Made by a program: the position numbers and the translations under genes. Of a stretch of 64,000 nt of DNA, positions 15,243 through 23,950 are shown piece by piece. Source of the stretch: Bacteroidota bacterium (GTDB lineage Bacteria; Bacteroidota; Bacteroidia; Flavobacteriales; Flavobacteriaceae); assembly GCA_023446155.1 (NCBI GenBank), contig JAEXIT010000001.1, forward strand, positions 199,606 through 263,605, written 5' to 3'. Each line of letters opens with the position of its first letter. Position 1 is the first letter of the stretch. Under the pieces are notes generated by a model. That model was not told where the DNA came from, ran no database searches, and saw nothing but the letters and a program-made list of their open reading frames with translations.

Positions 15243-16586
15243 ATCATTCGTCACCTGACCGGTAATTTCGCCAAAATAGAAAAGCGCCTGACGGATATCA
15301 ATTGCCATAAGGTCGCTGGAAAGATTCGTTTGTAATCCCCATTGTACTTTTTGGATTTCTTCTAGGGCTTTTAATAACGAATCGTAATGACGTGTATTTG
15401 TAACGATCGTCTCATTGTTACGCAACGCTCCGGTGTTGACGAACGACAACAGCTTTTCCTTTAACGTTTCAACGCCCAGGTTTTCTTTGGCGCTGATCAA
15501 TAAAATTCCGGGAATTTCCGCTTCAATGATAGCTTTATCCGATGCACTAATTTTATCTGCTTTATTTCCAATGACCAATAGCGGTTTTAACGGAAACTGG
15601 TTTTTGATTTTTTCGATTTCTACTTGAACGGCTTTTAAATCACCGGTAATAGAAGAACCATCGACTAAATAAACGACCACCTGAGCCTGTTCCATTTTTT
15701 CAAAGGTCTTTTTAATTCCGATGCTTTCCACATAATCGGACGTATCGCGAATTCCGGCGGTGTCGATAAAACGAAATCCAATTCCGTTGATCACTAATTC
15801 GTCTTCGATCGTATCACGCGTTGTTCCGGCGATATCCGATACAATAGCGCGTTCTTCGTTTAATAGGGCGTTGAGTAAGGTCGATTTCCCAACATTTGGT
15901 TCACCTACAATCGCTACAGGGATTCCATTTTTGATCACATTTCCTACGGCAAACGAATCGATCAATCGTTTTAGAACAAATTCAATACGGTTTAGCAGTT
16001 CATAGAATTGTGTTCGATCGGCAAATTCCACATCTTCCTCGGCAAAATCCAATTCAAGCTCGATTAATGAGGCGAAATTCAATAGTTCCTCGCGTAGCTT
16101 CGCAATTTCATTACTAAAACCACCGCGCATCTGTTGCATTGCGATTTGATGCGAGGCTTCGTTATCCGAGGCAATCAAATCGGCTACAGCTTCGGCTTGT
16201 GATAAATCCATTTTGCCGTTTAAAAACGATCGTAAGGTAAATTCTCCGGCATTCGCCATTCGTGCGCCTTTTCGAAGTAATAATTGTATGATTTGTTGTT
16301 GGATAAACGTCGACCCGTGACAGGAGATTTCAACAGTATTCTCTCCGGTATACGAATTCGTTCCTTTAAACAACGATACCAAAACCTGATCCAATACCTT
16401 GTCACCGTCTACAATATGGCCCAGATGTAAGGTATGCGTACGCTGTTTGGTCAGATCTTTCCCGGAAACCGATTGGAAAACCGACGCTGCAAGTGTGAGG
16501 GCCTCTTTTCCCGAAATACGGATTACGGCAATGGCACCGGCTCCCGAAGGTGTTGCCAGCGCAACTATAGTATCGTGTGAAATCAT
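15198..16586 (-). CDS. mnmE: tRNA modification GTPase MnmE (TrmE)
   Basis: A 462-residue enzyme when started at 16586, which gives the usual N-terminus MISHDTIVALATPSG; an ATG eight codons earlier is rejected because the -7 promoter box overlaps it. MnmE works with MnmG to modify U34 of tRNA wobble positions. The N-terminal folate-binding domain is followed by a helical domain with an embedded GTPase: Walker A GEPNVGKS (228-235), TTRDT (G2), DTAG (275-278, G3), NKAD (G4) and SAKENLG (G5). The gene ends with FCIGK, containing the catalytic C-terminal cysteine motif. All parts are intact although its 3' end appears to be an insertion target. Confidence 0.95.
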   Translation of the reverse strand: MISHDTIVALATPSGAGAIAVIRISGKEALTLAASVFQSVSGKDLTKQRTHTLHLGHIVDGDKVLDQVLVSLFKGTNSYTGENTVEISCHGSTFIQQQIIQLLLRKGARMANAGEFTLRSFLNGKMDLSQAEAVADLIASDNEASHQIAMQQMRGGFSNEIAKLREELLNFASLIELELDFAEEDVEFADRTQFYELLNRIEFVLKRLIDSFAVGNVIKNGIPVAIVGEPNVGKSTLLNALLNEERAIVSDIAGTTRDTIEDELVINGIGFRFIDTAGIRDTSDYVESIGIKKTFEKMEQAQVVVYLVDGSSITGDLKAVQVEIEKIKNQFPLKPLLVIGNKADKISASDKAIIEAEIPGILLISAKENLGVETLKEKLLSFVNTGALRNNETIVTNTRHYDSLLKALEEIQKVQWGLQTNLSSDLMAIDIRQALFYFGEITGQVTNDELLGNIFANFCIGK

Positions 16587-16607
16587 ATGGATCAAGCTAA
16601 ATGACTG

Positions 16608-16640
16608 CAAAGGTACAAAAGAAATGCGGTTTAAAACAAA
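16608..16640 (-). promoter_or_regulatory. Promoter of mnmE (TTTG - 21 bp - TACCTTTG)
   Basis: Read on the minus strand, TACCTTTG (16615-16608) matches the -7 consensus, and TTTG (16640-16637) lies 21 bases upstream, inside the 17-23 spacing seen for Flavobacterium promoters. The -7 box lies 21 bases before the ATG at 16586, which supports that start. Confidence 0.65.
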
Positions 16641-16742
16641 GCGGTTTTAGGAGGGTTAAATAATTGTGAAACTGATTTTTGTAATATGTTTTTTATAATT
16701 CTTTTACTAACTTTATAGAAACTATAAATCCAAGCATAGATC

Positions 16743-17573
16743 ATGAAAAAGATACTTTTCCCTACAGATTTTTCAGAAACAGCCAACAATGCATTTGTGT
16801 ACGCCTTAAAATTTGCTAATAAATTACAGGCGGAAGTACTCGTTTTGCATGTTTATGATTTGCCACCGATTTCCTATGAAGGACACGCGACGGCTATAGT
16901 GGAGGTTTTTGAAACGATAGAACTGGACAAATTTGAGAATTTTAAAGATCAGATTCCGTATTTGCGAAAAATTGCAGAGGATAACGATCTGGAATATATC
17001 AAAATGAACCATATCCTGATGCAAGGTGACCTGATTCATTCGATCAAAGAAGTCGTCAAAGACGAAACAATCGATTTAGTTGTGATGGGAACTACCGGCG
17101 CATCCGGATGGCAGGAAACCTTTTTCGGTTCCAACACCGGAAGTGCGATTACCAACGTTCATAAAAATATACTGAGTGTACCAAACGAAGCCAAATTTGA
17201 TGTGATCCGGAATATTGCCTTTACGACACGATTCCGCGAACAAGACAAAAAAGCACTGTATGAAGTGATTCAGTTTGCCAAAATGTTTAATGCTAAAATT
17301 AAATGTCTGGCGGTAAAGACCAAAAACTTTGAAGGAAATGATGAAGAAATCATTGCTTGGAAAAAAGAATTCGAAAACCAGCCGGTGGAGTTTTTTATCG
17401 TTCCCGACGACGATGTAAAACAAACCATTTACGACTTCCTGGATAACCAGCACATCGATATCCTGTCGATGGTTACCTACAAACGTTCCTTCTTTGAAGA
17501 ATTGTTCAAACAGAGTTTGACTCAGAAATTGTCGTATCATTCTAAAATTCCGATTCTGGTATTGCACGAATAA
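16743..17573 (+). CDS. Universal stress protein, tandem UspA domains
   Basis: A 276-residue cytoplasmic protein with two UspA-type domains (about 1-145 and 150-276). The first starts MKKILFPTDFSETANNAF, with the expected Asp for nucleotide contact, and has the ATP-binding loop G-x2-G-x9-G-S in MGTTGASGWQETFFGSNTGS. The second domain lacks a clear ATP loop and is probably structural. Proteins of this type help cells survive starvation and other stress. It stands alone, divergent from mnmE, and ends in PILVLHE as is usual for the family. Confidence 0.9.
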   Translation: MKKILFPTDFSETANNAFVYALKFANKLQAEVLVLHVYDLPPISYEGHATAIVEVFETIELDKFENFKDQIPYLRKIAEDNDLEYIKMNHILMQGDLIHSIKEVVKDETIDLVVMGTTGASGWQETFFGSNTGSAITNVHKNILSVPNEAKFDVIRNIAFTTRFREQDKKALYEVIQFAKMFNAKIKCLAVKTKNFEGNDEEIIAWKKEFENQPVEFFIVPDDDVKQTIYDFLDNQHIDILSMVTYKRSFFEELFKQSLTQKLSYHSKIPILVLHE

Positions 17574-17630
17574 GACTGCTACCGGATAAATGCTACTATG
17601 ATGATGTAAAACGACTATGATTAATTGGAT

Positions 17631-17861
17631 ATGGATATGGGAAATTTAGAAATTAAAAATGAGCTTCACAGAATCATCGACACGAGTGATGCCAATTCGG
17701 CAAGTGATTTTTTTATGTTAGTAACCGATTATATGGCGCAAACCGAAAAATGCGTCATTACCGTTGCAGAAGAAAATATCAGTGATGCCAAAATCAACTG
17801 CCATCAGTATTTAAGGGAGATTGCATCCGGCTGGGAAGGCTGGTCGAATCTGTTCTTTTAA
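17631..17861 (+). CDS. Small acidic hypothetical protein
   Basis: About 76 residues from the ATG at 17631; the frame is open from a TTG at 17625 and there is another ATG at 17637. It is soluble, mixed helix, with a tryptophan-rich end (GWEGWSNLFF). I recognise no domain. It lies 57 bases after the stress protein gene and is followed by a good terminator, so it is probably expressed. Its function is unknown. Confidence 0.55.
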   Translation: MDMGNLEIKNELHRIIDTSDANSASDFFMLVTDYMAQTEKCVITVAEENISDAKINCHQYLREIASGWEGWSNLFF

Positions 17862-17885
17862 AAAGATAACGGTTAGAAAACAAAT

Positions 17886-17915
17886 GGACTGTCCGATTTC
17901 GGGTAGTCCTTTTTT
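17886..17915 (+). terminator. Rho-independent terminator
   Basis: The stem ggactgtccg / cgggtagtcc (17886-17909, with G-U pairs) is followed directly by a run of six T. It ends the small gene and separates it from pabB. Confidence 0.7.
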
Positions 17916-17945
17916 GTTGGTCTTTTACAGCAAGCCGGTATTTTG

Positions 17946-17953
17946 TATTTTTG
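17946..17953 (+). promoter_or_regulatory. Bacteroidota-type -7 box (TATTTTTG) before pabB
   Basis: TATTTTTG matches TAnnTTTG and lies 19 bases upstream of the TTG start of pabB. A TTG at 17917-17919 is slightly too far to be a normal -33 element. Confidence 0.5.
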
Positions 17954-17972
17954 AAAACTTAAATCCGACTTT

Positions 17973-19271
17973 TTGAGAACAACGATAGTAAAAAATATAC
18001 CCGATCCGATAGCGTTTAAAGAAAAGCTGTTGTTTTGGGCACAACAATTCCGGGAAATTGCTTGGCTTGATAGTAATAAATATCCGCAGCATTATGGCAG
18101 TTATGACGTTTTATTGGCAGTAGATGCTTTTACGGCGATCCAAACGGATTCTAAAAATGCTTTTGACGATCTGAATCAGTACCAATCGCAGGCAAAAGAC
18201 TGGCTTTTTGGCTATTTGTCTTATGATCTGAAAAATGATACCGAATTGTTGCAATCGGAGAATTACGATGGTTTGGAATTTCCGGATTTGTTCTTTTTTC
18301 AACCTAAAAAAGTATTCCTTTTAAAAGGGGATAGGGTCGAATTGCACTATTTAGCAATGTGTGATGATGAAATTGAAACCGATTGGAATGAAATCCGATC
18401 ACAACAAATACCAATTGCCACAACAGCAGATGTAATTCAGATCCAACAACGTATTAGTAAGTCGGAATACCTGTTTAAAGTCAACAAGATGTTGGAAAAT
18501 ATTCATCGCGGCGATTGCTATGAAGCCAACTTTTGTATGGAATTTTTCGCAGAAAATGCCAAAATAAATCCATATCAGGTTTACAAACAACTAAATGCAA
18601 TTTCGGAACCGCCATTTGCGACTTTTTTCAAACATAACAAACACTATTTATTATCGGCTTCTCCGGAGCGTTATTTGCGAAAAGAAGGTACCAAAATCAT
18701 ATCACAACCGATAAAAGGAACGGCAAAACGCCATAAAGACCTGGCAGAAGACAACCAAATCAAAGCCGCATTAGCCGAAAACCCAAAAGAACGTTCCGAA
18801 AACATCATGATCGTAGATTTGGTTCGCAACGATTTATCGCACACCGCCCAAAAGGGGAGTGTAAAAGTAGAGGAATTATGTGGTGTGTATAGCTTTAAAC
18901 AAGTACATCAGATGATATCAACGGTAGTATCGGAAGTCAAAGAAGGCATCACACCGGTAGATGTGATCAAAACAACTTTTCCGATGGGGAGTATGACTGG
19001 CGCACCAAAAATTGCCGCCATGCAACGAATCGAAGAATTGGAAGAAACCAAAAGAGGATTGTACAGCGGTGCGATGGGCTATTTTACTCCGGATGGTGAT
19101 TTTGATTTTAATGTGGTAATCCGTAGTATTCTATATAATGCGGCGACGCAATATGTCTCTTTTTCCGTAGGAAGCGCGATTACGGCCGCGGCTTTACCGG
19201 AACAGGAATACGACGAATGCCTGTTAAAAGCCAAAGCCATGCGGGAAGTACTCGAAATCACAACGGGTTAA
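17973..19271 (+). CDS. pabB: Aminodeoxychorismate synthase component I
   Basis: A 432-residue chorismate-using enzyme that makes 4-amino-4-deoxychorismate for folate. The C-terminal half carries the chorismate-binding fold. The motif QPIKGTAKR contains the lysine that marks PabB (anthranilate synthase has alanine there), and GSMTGAPK and the C-terminal EYDECLLKAKAM are family landmarks. The first 150 residues form the poorly conserved N-terminal half. The frame has no ATG at its head: the start is a TTG at 17973 (FRTTIVKN read as MRTTIVKN), well placed behind a -7 box. The glutaminase partner PabA is not in the window. tilS follows after 53 bases. Confidence 0.9.
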   Translation: MRTTIVKNIPDPIAFKEKLLFWAQQFREIAWLDSNKYPQHYGSYDVLLAVDAFTAIQTDSKNAFDDLNQYQSQAKDWLFGYLSYDLKNDTELLQSENYDGLEFPDLFFFQPKKVFLLKGDRVELHYLAMCDDEIETDWNEIRSQQIPIATTADVIQIQQRISKSEYLFKVNKMLENIHRGDCYEANFCMEFFAENAKINPYQVYKQLNAISEPPFATFFKHNKHYLLSASPERYLRKEGTKIISQPIKGTAKRHKDLAEDNQIKAALAENPKERSENIMIVDLVRNDLSHTAQKGSVKVEELCGVYSFKQVHQMISTVVSEVKEGITPVDVIKTTFPMGSMTGAPKIAAMQRIEELEETKRGLYSGAMGYFTPDGDFDFNVVIRSILYNAATQYVSFSVGSAITAAALPEQEYDECLLKAKAMREVLEITTG

Positions 19272-19282
19272 TCTACATTTTG

Positions 19283-19290
19283 TAAATTTG
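19283..19290 (+). promoter_or_regulatory. Possible -7 box (TAAATTTG) before tilS
   Basis: TAAATTTG fits TAnnTTTG and lies 34 bases before the tilS ATG, just after the pabB stop codon. It suggests tilS has its own promoter. Confidence 0.4.
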
Positions 19291-19324
19291 TATCACATCT
19301 GAATAGGACAGAACTTAAATAAAA

Positions 19325-20638
19325 ATGCGACAACAGCTACAGCAACACCTCAACGACAATTTTGCTTTCCTCGAAGGAAAGCAATTGTTACTGGCCATTA
19401 GTGGTGGTATCGATAGTATGGTGTTGTTAGAATTGTTTCGAAATTTACCCTATACGATTGCCGTAGCGCATTGTAATTTTGGTCTTCGTGCTGCTGAAAG
19501 CGATGGCGATGAAGACTTTGTAAAACAATGGTGTGCCAAAAATAACATCCGTTTTTTTACAACCCGTTTTGCGACTCAAGAATATGCCGAAACCGAAAAA
19601 TGCTCCATACAACTGGCCGCAAGGGAATTGCGCTACAACTGGTTTTCCGGATTATTGGAAAACGAAGGTTTTGATTATTTGCTAACGGCGCATCATCTCG
19701 ACGATACACTGGAAACCTTTTTGATCAACCTTACCCGCGGAACCGGATTGGAAGGGTTAACCGGAATTCCGGCACAAAATGGTACCGTTATCCGACCGTT
19801 ATTACCGTTTGGACGCGATAAAATCGAAGCCTATGCCACTGCAAACTCTATTGCATGGCGGGAAGACAGTAGCAATGCATCCGATAAATACCTGCGAAAC
19901 CGCTTACGCCATCAGGTCGTTCCGATTTTAAAAGAATTAAATCCGAATTTTTTAAACGGTTTTCAGGACACTTTAGAACATCTGCAACAAACGGAAACGT
20001 TGGCGCAAGATGCGGTTCAAGAGTTATATGCAAAAATAGTAACCGAAAAAGGGGAGCAGTTGCATATCGCAATAGAAAAGCTAAAATTGATTCCGAATTA
20101 CAAAGCCTATTTGTACCAATGGTTAAAACCCTACGGATTTACGGCTTGGGATGATATCTATAATCTGATTCATACGCAATCGGGGAAACAGGTATTCTCG
20201 GAAAGCTACCGATTGCTAAAAGACCGTGACTATTTACTGTTGGAAAAGCAACAGACACATAGAATACAATCGGTTGTAGTAACCGAAAATCAGGAAGTAA
20301 CATTAGAACAGGGACGGTTAACACTATACTCCGTAACAAATGTTACAGAAGACCGGGGCGGTAAGGTTATCTTTGTTGATAAAGATAAGTTAAAATTGCC
20401 ACTGATCTTACGAAAATGGAAAGAAGGTGATTACTTTTACCCATCCGGAATGACGGGCCGAAAAAAAATTAGCAAATATTTTAAAGATGAGAAGTTTTCA
20501 CTGATCGATAAAGAAAATTGCTGGCTGTTGTGTTCCGAAGATGAAATCGTTTGGGTAGTAGGAAAACGTTCCGACCGCCGTTTTATAATTGAACAAGCAA
20601 CCAATAACATTATAAAAATAGAATTACAGCTTTTGTAA
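19325..20638 (+). CDS. tilS: tRNA(Ile)-lysidine synthase TilS
   Basis: A 437-residue ATP-dependent enzyme that converts C34 of the AUA-reading isoleucine tRNA to lysidine, an essential step. The PP-loop is SGGIDS at 26-31, the substrate-binding HHLDDTLETFLINLTRG block lies near 123-139, and DSSNASDKYLRNRLRH marks the tRNA-contact region. The C-terminal TilS_C domain (about 357-430, with FYPSGMTGRKKISKYF) is complete. The length is normal for Bacteroidota. dsbD-like follows after 18 bases, so the two may be co-transcribed. Confidence 0.95.
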   Translation: MRQQLQQHLNDNFAFLEGKQLLLAISGGIDSMVLLELFRNLPYTIAVAHCNFGLRAAESDGDEDFVKQWCAKNNIRFFTTRFATQEYAETEKCSIQLAARELRYNWFSGLLENEGFDYLLTAHHLDDTLETFLINLTRGTGLEGLTGIPAQNGTVIRPLLPFGRDKIEAYATANSIAWREDSSNASDKYLRNRLRHQVVPILKELNPNFLNGFQDTLEHLQQTETLAQDAVQELYAKIVTEKGEQLHIAIEKLKLIPNYKAYLYQWLKPYGFTAWDDIYNLIHTQSGKQVFSESYRLLKDRDYLLLEKQQTHRIQSVVVTENQEVTLEQGRLTLYSVTNVTEDRGGKVIFVDKDKLKLPLILRKWKEGDYFYPSGMTGRKKISKYFKDEKFSLIDKENCWLLCSEDEIVWVVGKRSDRRFIIEQATNNIIKIELQLL

Positions 20639-20656
20639 TTCGAAGACCAATATTAC

Positions 20657-22666
20657 ATGAAAAAGTTAAACGCCTTATTACTCCTCCTTTTTGCTTTTAT
20701 AAGTACGCAGGCCCAGATGTTGGATCCTGTTAAATGGAAAACTTCCGTAGAAAAAAAATCCGATAACGAAGTAGTTTTAGTATTCGAAGCTGCAATCGAC
20801 AACGAATGGCATATGTATTCCCAGTTTACGCCCGAAGGTGGTGCGTTACCAACGGAATTTACCTATAAAGACCAGAAAGGAAATTTCGAACTGGTTGGAA
20901 AAACAAAAGAAAGTGAATATAAAAAGGTTTTCAACGATGTTTTTGAAGTCGATGAATACTATTTTGCCAATAAAGCACGGTTCACGCAAACGGTTAAAGT
21001 GACCAATCCAAACCTAAAAACGATTAAAGTAGCGATTTCGTATCAGGTGTGTAAAGAAGCATGTATCCAACAGGATAAAGTATTCGATTTTACACTTCCG
21101 GCGTTAAAAATAGAGGCTTCTGAAGTGATTCCGACAACTACGGGCGATTCGGCATCGGTAGCACCTGCGGCTGACAGTACTACTTTTGTGACGGCAGGAA
21201 CAACAGCGTCAACCACACAACCGGTTGGTAAAAAAGAAGAACAAAAAGGATTATTCACCATCTTTATCATTGCGTTTCTCTCCGGGTTTGCCGCTTTGTT
21301 AACACCATGTGTTTTCCCGATGATTCCAATGACGGTGAGTTTCTTTACCAAACAAAGTAAAAACAGAGCGCAGGGAATCCGTAATGCGGTGTTCTATGGT
21401 GCTTCCATCATTATAATCTATGTACTATTAGGATCCTTTGTAACCGCTGTTTTTGGAGCCGATGCGCTAAATGCATTGTCCACAAACGTATGGTTTAACA
21501 TCATTTTCTTTGTACTATTAGTTGTATTCGCATCATCATTCTTAGGGGCATTCGAAATTATGTTACCCAATTCATGGGCGAATAAAGTAGACCGACAAGC
21601 CGATAGAGGTGGAATCATCGGAATATTGTTTATGGCTTTGGCACTGGCAATTGTTTCCTTCTCTTGTACCGGTCCGATTGTAGGAACCTTATTGGTAGAA
21701 GCGGCTTCTAAAGGTGGTATTGCGCCAATCGTGGGAATGCTAGGATTTTCAACGGCATTGGCGTTACCATTTATGTTATTTGCCATGTTCCCGGGTTGGT
21801 TAAATTCGTTACCAAAATCAGGTGGATGGTTAAACACCGTAAAAGTATTTTTAGGATTTTTAGAATTGGCTTTAGCCTTTAAATTCCTTTCAAATGCCGA
21901 TTTGGTATTACAAACACATTTATTAGAAAGAGAAATATTCCTGGCGATATGGATTGCGATTTTCGGAACCTTAGCATTATACCTATTCGGAAAAATCACC
22001 TTACCCCACGATAGTCCACTATCGCATATTTCTGTTGGACGATTGGGATTAGGACTTCTGGTACTGTCCTTTACCATTTATATGATTCCGGGATTATGGG
22101 GTGCGCCGTTAAAATTAATCTCCGGATTCCCGCCACCAATGACGTATAGCGAAAGTCCGTATGGCGTAGGATATACCAAAGGAGGTGGCGCTGCCGCGAC
22201 AGAAACGTTGCCGGACGGAGCCAAATTAGGAGCACACGATATCATGGCTTTTACCGATTATCAGAAGGGTATGGCCTATGCTAAATCGGTTAACAAACCA
22301 ATATTACTGGATTTTACCGGATTTGCGTGTGTAAACTGTCGTAAAATGGAAGACTTCGTATGGTCAAAACCAGAAATTCTTTCAATCTTGAAAAAAGATG
22401 TGGTGTTGATTTCGTTATATGTAGATGACAAACGAGAGCTACCGAAAACCGAACAGTATGTTTCCAAAGAAACCGGAAAAGAAATTGTGACGATAGGAAA
22501 CAAATGGAGCGATTTCCAGATCACGCATTATAAAGCGAATGCGCAACCGTATTATATCATTCTGGACAATCAGGAAAACCGCTTGTCAGAACCGGTAGGT
22601 TATACGCCGGATTCAGATGAATATAAAATGTGGCTGAACACCGCCATCGCAAAATATAAAAAGTAA
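20657..22666 (+). CDS. dsbD: Thiol:disulfide interchange protein DsbD-like
   Basis: A 669-residue inner-membrane protein that carries electrons from cytoplasmic thioredoxin to the periplasm. A signal peptide (1-20) leads to an N-terminal periplasmic domain with two cysteines in QVCKEACIQQ (132 and 136). The membrane core has the conserved cysteines in LTPCVFPMIPM (218) and SFSCTGPIVG. The C-terminal thioredoxin-like domain has the CVNC active site at 558-561. All three redox pairs are present, so the relay looks functional. It may serve cytochrome c maturation or envelope disulfide repair. The gene is followed by a strong bidirectional terminator. Confidence 0.92.
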   Translation: MKKLNALLLLLFAFISTQAQMLDPVKWKTSVEKKSDNEVVLVFEAAIDNEWHMYSQFTPEGGALPTEFTYKDQKGNFELVGKTKESEYKKVFNDVFEVDEYYFANKARFTQTVKVTNPNLKTIKVAISYQVCKEACIQQDKVFDFTLPALKIEASEVIPTTTGDSASVAPAADSTTFVTAGTTASTTQPVGKKEEQKGLFTIFIIAFLSGFAALLTPCVFPMIPMTVSFFTKQSKNRAQGIRNAVFYGASIIIIYVLLGSFVTAVFGADALNALSTNVWFNIIFFVLLVVFASSFLGAFEIMLPNSWANKVDRQADRGGIIGILFMALALAIVSFSCTGPIVGTLLVEAASKGGIAPIVGMLGFSTALALPFMLFAMFPGWLNSLPKSGGWLNTVKVFLGFLELALAFKFLSNADLVLQTHLLEREIFLAIWIAIFGTLALYLFGKITLPHDSPLSHISVGRLGLGLLVLSFTIYMIPGLWGAPLKLISGFPPPMTYSESPYGVGYTKGGGAAATETLPDGAKLGAHDIMAFTDYQKGMAYAKSVNKPILLDFTGFACVNCRKMEDFVWSKPEILSILKKDVVLISLYVDDKRELPKTEQYVSKETGKEIVTIGNKWSDFQITHYKANAQPYYIILDNQENRLSEPVGYTPDSDEYKMWLNTAIAKYKK

Positions 22667-22671
22667 TAAAA

Positions 22672-22694
22672 AAGCCTCCGCATTGCGGAGGCTT
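22672..22694. terminator. Bidirectional terminator
   Basis: A perfect 9-base stem aagcctccg / cggaggctt with a 5-base loop, flanked by A-runs on the left and T-rich sequence on the right. It serves both the dsbD gene and the convergent PH-domain gene. Confidence 0.85.
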
Positions 22695-22698
22695 CTTA

Positions 22699-23076
22699 TT
22701 ATTTTAAAATATGCTGACTTAAAATTTTATAAACCGCATTGATGTTATCGTTTTTACCGAACTGCTTTTTAATTGGAGCAGCTTCTCCGGTAATCCAGAT
22801 TTTCAAATCGGCATCCAAATCCATCAAACCGGCACTTTCTTTCGAAAATTTCTTGATACTGGAATACGGAATAGATTGGTAATCTACTTTCGAACCGGTT
22901 AAACCCTGTTTGTCAACCAGGATCAGCCGTTTGTTGGTGAAGACAAACATATCGCGAATCACTTTAAAAGCGATTTCAATGTGTTCTCCGTCAATTAAAA
23001 TAGGCTCAAATTCTTTGGCTATTTTTTCGGTGCTTACTTCAGAAGCATTGCCCATGATGGCGTTAAATAATCCCAT
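22699..23076 (-). CDS. Bacterial PH-domain protein
   Basis: About 125 residues from the ATG at 23076 (MGLFNAIMGNAS); an upstream ATG at 23103 adds nine residues that look unlike the family. The core (about 30-120) reads ILIDGEHIEIAFKVIRDMFVFTNKRLILVDKQG, with PYSSIKKF afterwards, which is the bacterial PH domain (bPH_1/YvcD-like) pattern. Proteins of this type are small, cytoplasmic and of unknown function. The gene stands alone, convergent with dsbD. Confidence 0.8.
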   Translation of the reverse strand: MGLFNAIMGNASEVSTEKIAKEFEPILIDGEHIEIAFKVIRDMFVFTNKRLILVDKQGLTGSKVDYQSIPYSSIKKFSKESAGLMDLDADLKIWITGEAAPIKKQFGKNDNINAVYKILSQHILK

Positions 23077-23156
23077 AATTATGTTTGAATAATAACGGGC
23101 CAAAAGTAAAAATTTGGTTTGATGTTTTTCCTTTTTTGTAAAAAATCTTTACAGAT

Positions 23157-23930
23157 TTATTTAAAATGATATAAAAGTCCCAAACCACCCTGATCGCCAT
23201 TGTAAAACGGACTGATCATTACTTTACTTTCCGTATGGGATTTAAATAGTTTTTTATTGAGATACGGATACAGCCAATACGCCGCTTTGGTGCTTAAAAT
23301 ACCAATTCCGGCACCGGCTACCACATCGGTAAACCAATGCTTGTCGTTATACATTCGGAAAAAACCGGTTCCGGCGGCGACGGCATAACCCGTTATACCG
23401 TACCAAATCGACACATCGCGGTATTCCTGCCATAGGAATTCGGCACCGGCAAAAGCTGTAGCCGTATGTCCGGATGGAAACGAATTGTCGTTACTTCCGT
23501 CCGGGCGTTGGATATGGGTTATACTTTTAAGACTAAATACGGTTCCAGCCATGATCATATAGGATGTCGCCAGAATAATGCTTCGATCCTTTAGCTTGTG
23601 TTTTCCTTGAATACCCGTCAGATTTAAGGCATAAACAGCCGCCGCCGGAGCATATTGGGAGAAATCATCTACGGAGATCTTTTTATCGATGTTTTCGGTA
23701 ACTTCTTCTTTTAATTCCGAATTCCAGTTTTTGATGGCATCACTTTCAATCCCAATAATACCGTAGGTGATCAACGCAGCCGGGATAATAAGCTGTTTGT
23801 AATTGAATTTCAGATCCGGACTTTTGAATACCGGTAATGAATCGGAAACAATCGAATCCTTGCTGATTTGCCCGTTGGAAACGGAAAAACAGAAAAGAAA
23901 CGGAATTAAAAACAATGGAATCGCTTTCAT
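23157..23930 (-). CDS. PAP2-superfamily phosphatase
   Basis: A 257-residue protein. A signal peptide (about 1-20) leads to a domain with the three phosphatase motifs: Lys135-x6-Arg142-Pro, PSGH at 152-155, and Arg192-x5-His198-x3-Asp202 (FRMYNDKHWFTD). These match the acid phosphatase/lipid phosphatase family; likely substrates are undecaprenyl pyrophosphate or other lipid phosphates in the envelope. Membrane helices surround the motifs. It follows the TonB receptor gene by 20 bases on the same strand and so may be co-expressed with it. Confidence 0.88.
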   Translation of the reverse strand: MKAIPLFLIPFLFCFSVSNGQISKDSIVSDSLPVFKSPDLKFNYKQLIIPAALITYGIIGIESDAIKNWNSELKEEVTENIDKKISVDDFSQYAPAAAVYALNLTGIQGKHKLKDRSIILATSYMIMAGTVFSLKSITHIQRPDGSNDNSFPSGHTATAFAGAEFLWQEYRDVSIWYGITGYAVAAGTGFFRMYNDKHWFTDVVAGAGIGILSTKAAYWLYPYLNKKLFKSHTESKVMISPFYNGDQGGLGLLYHFK

Positions 23931-23950
23931 GGTGTCCTACAGATTTGTGT

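Noticed and set aside
17076..17567. Reverse-strand ORF of 163 codons
   Set aside because: It is a shadow of the universal stress protein gene with low-complexity aromatic content.
21418..22077. Reverse-strand ORF of 219 codons
   Set aside because: It is inside the dsbD-like gene and opposite to its membrane helices; the composition is that of an antisense frame.
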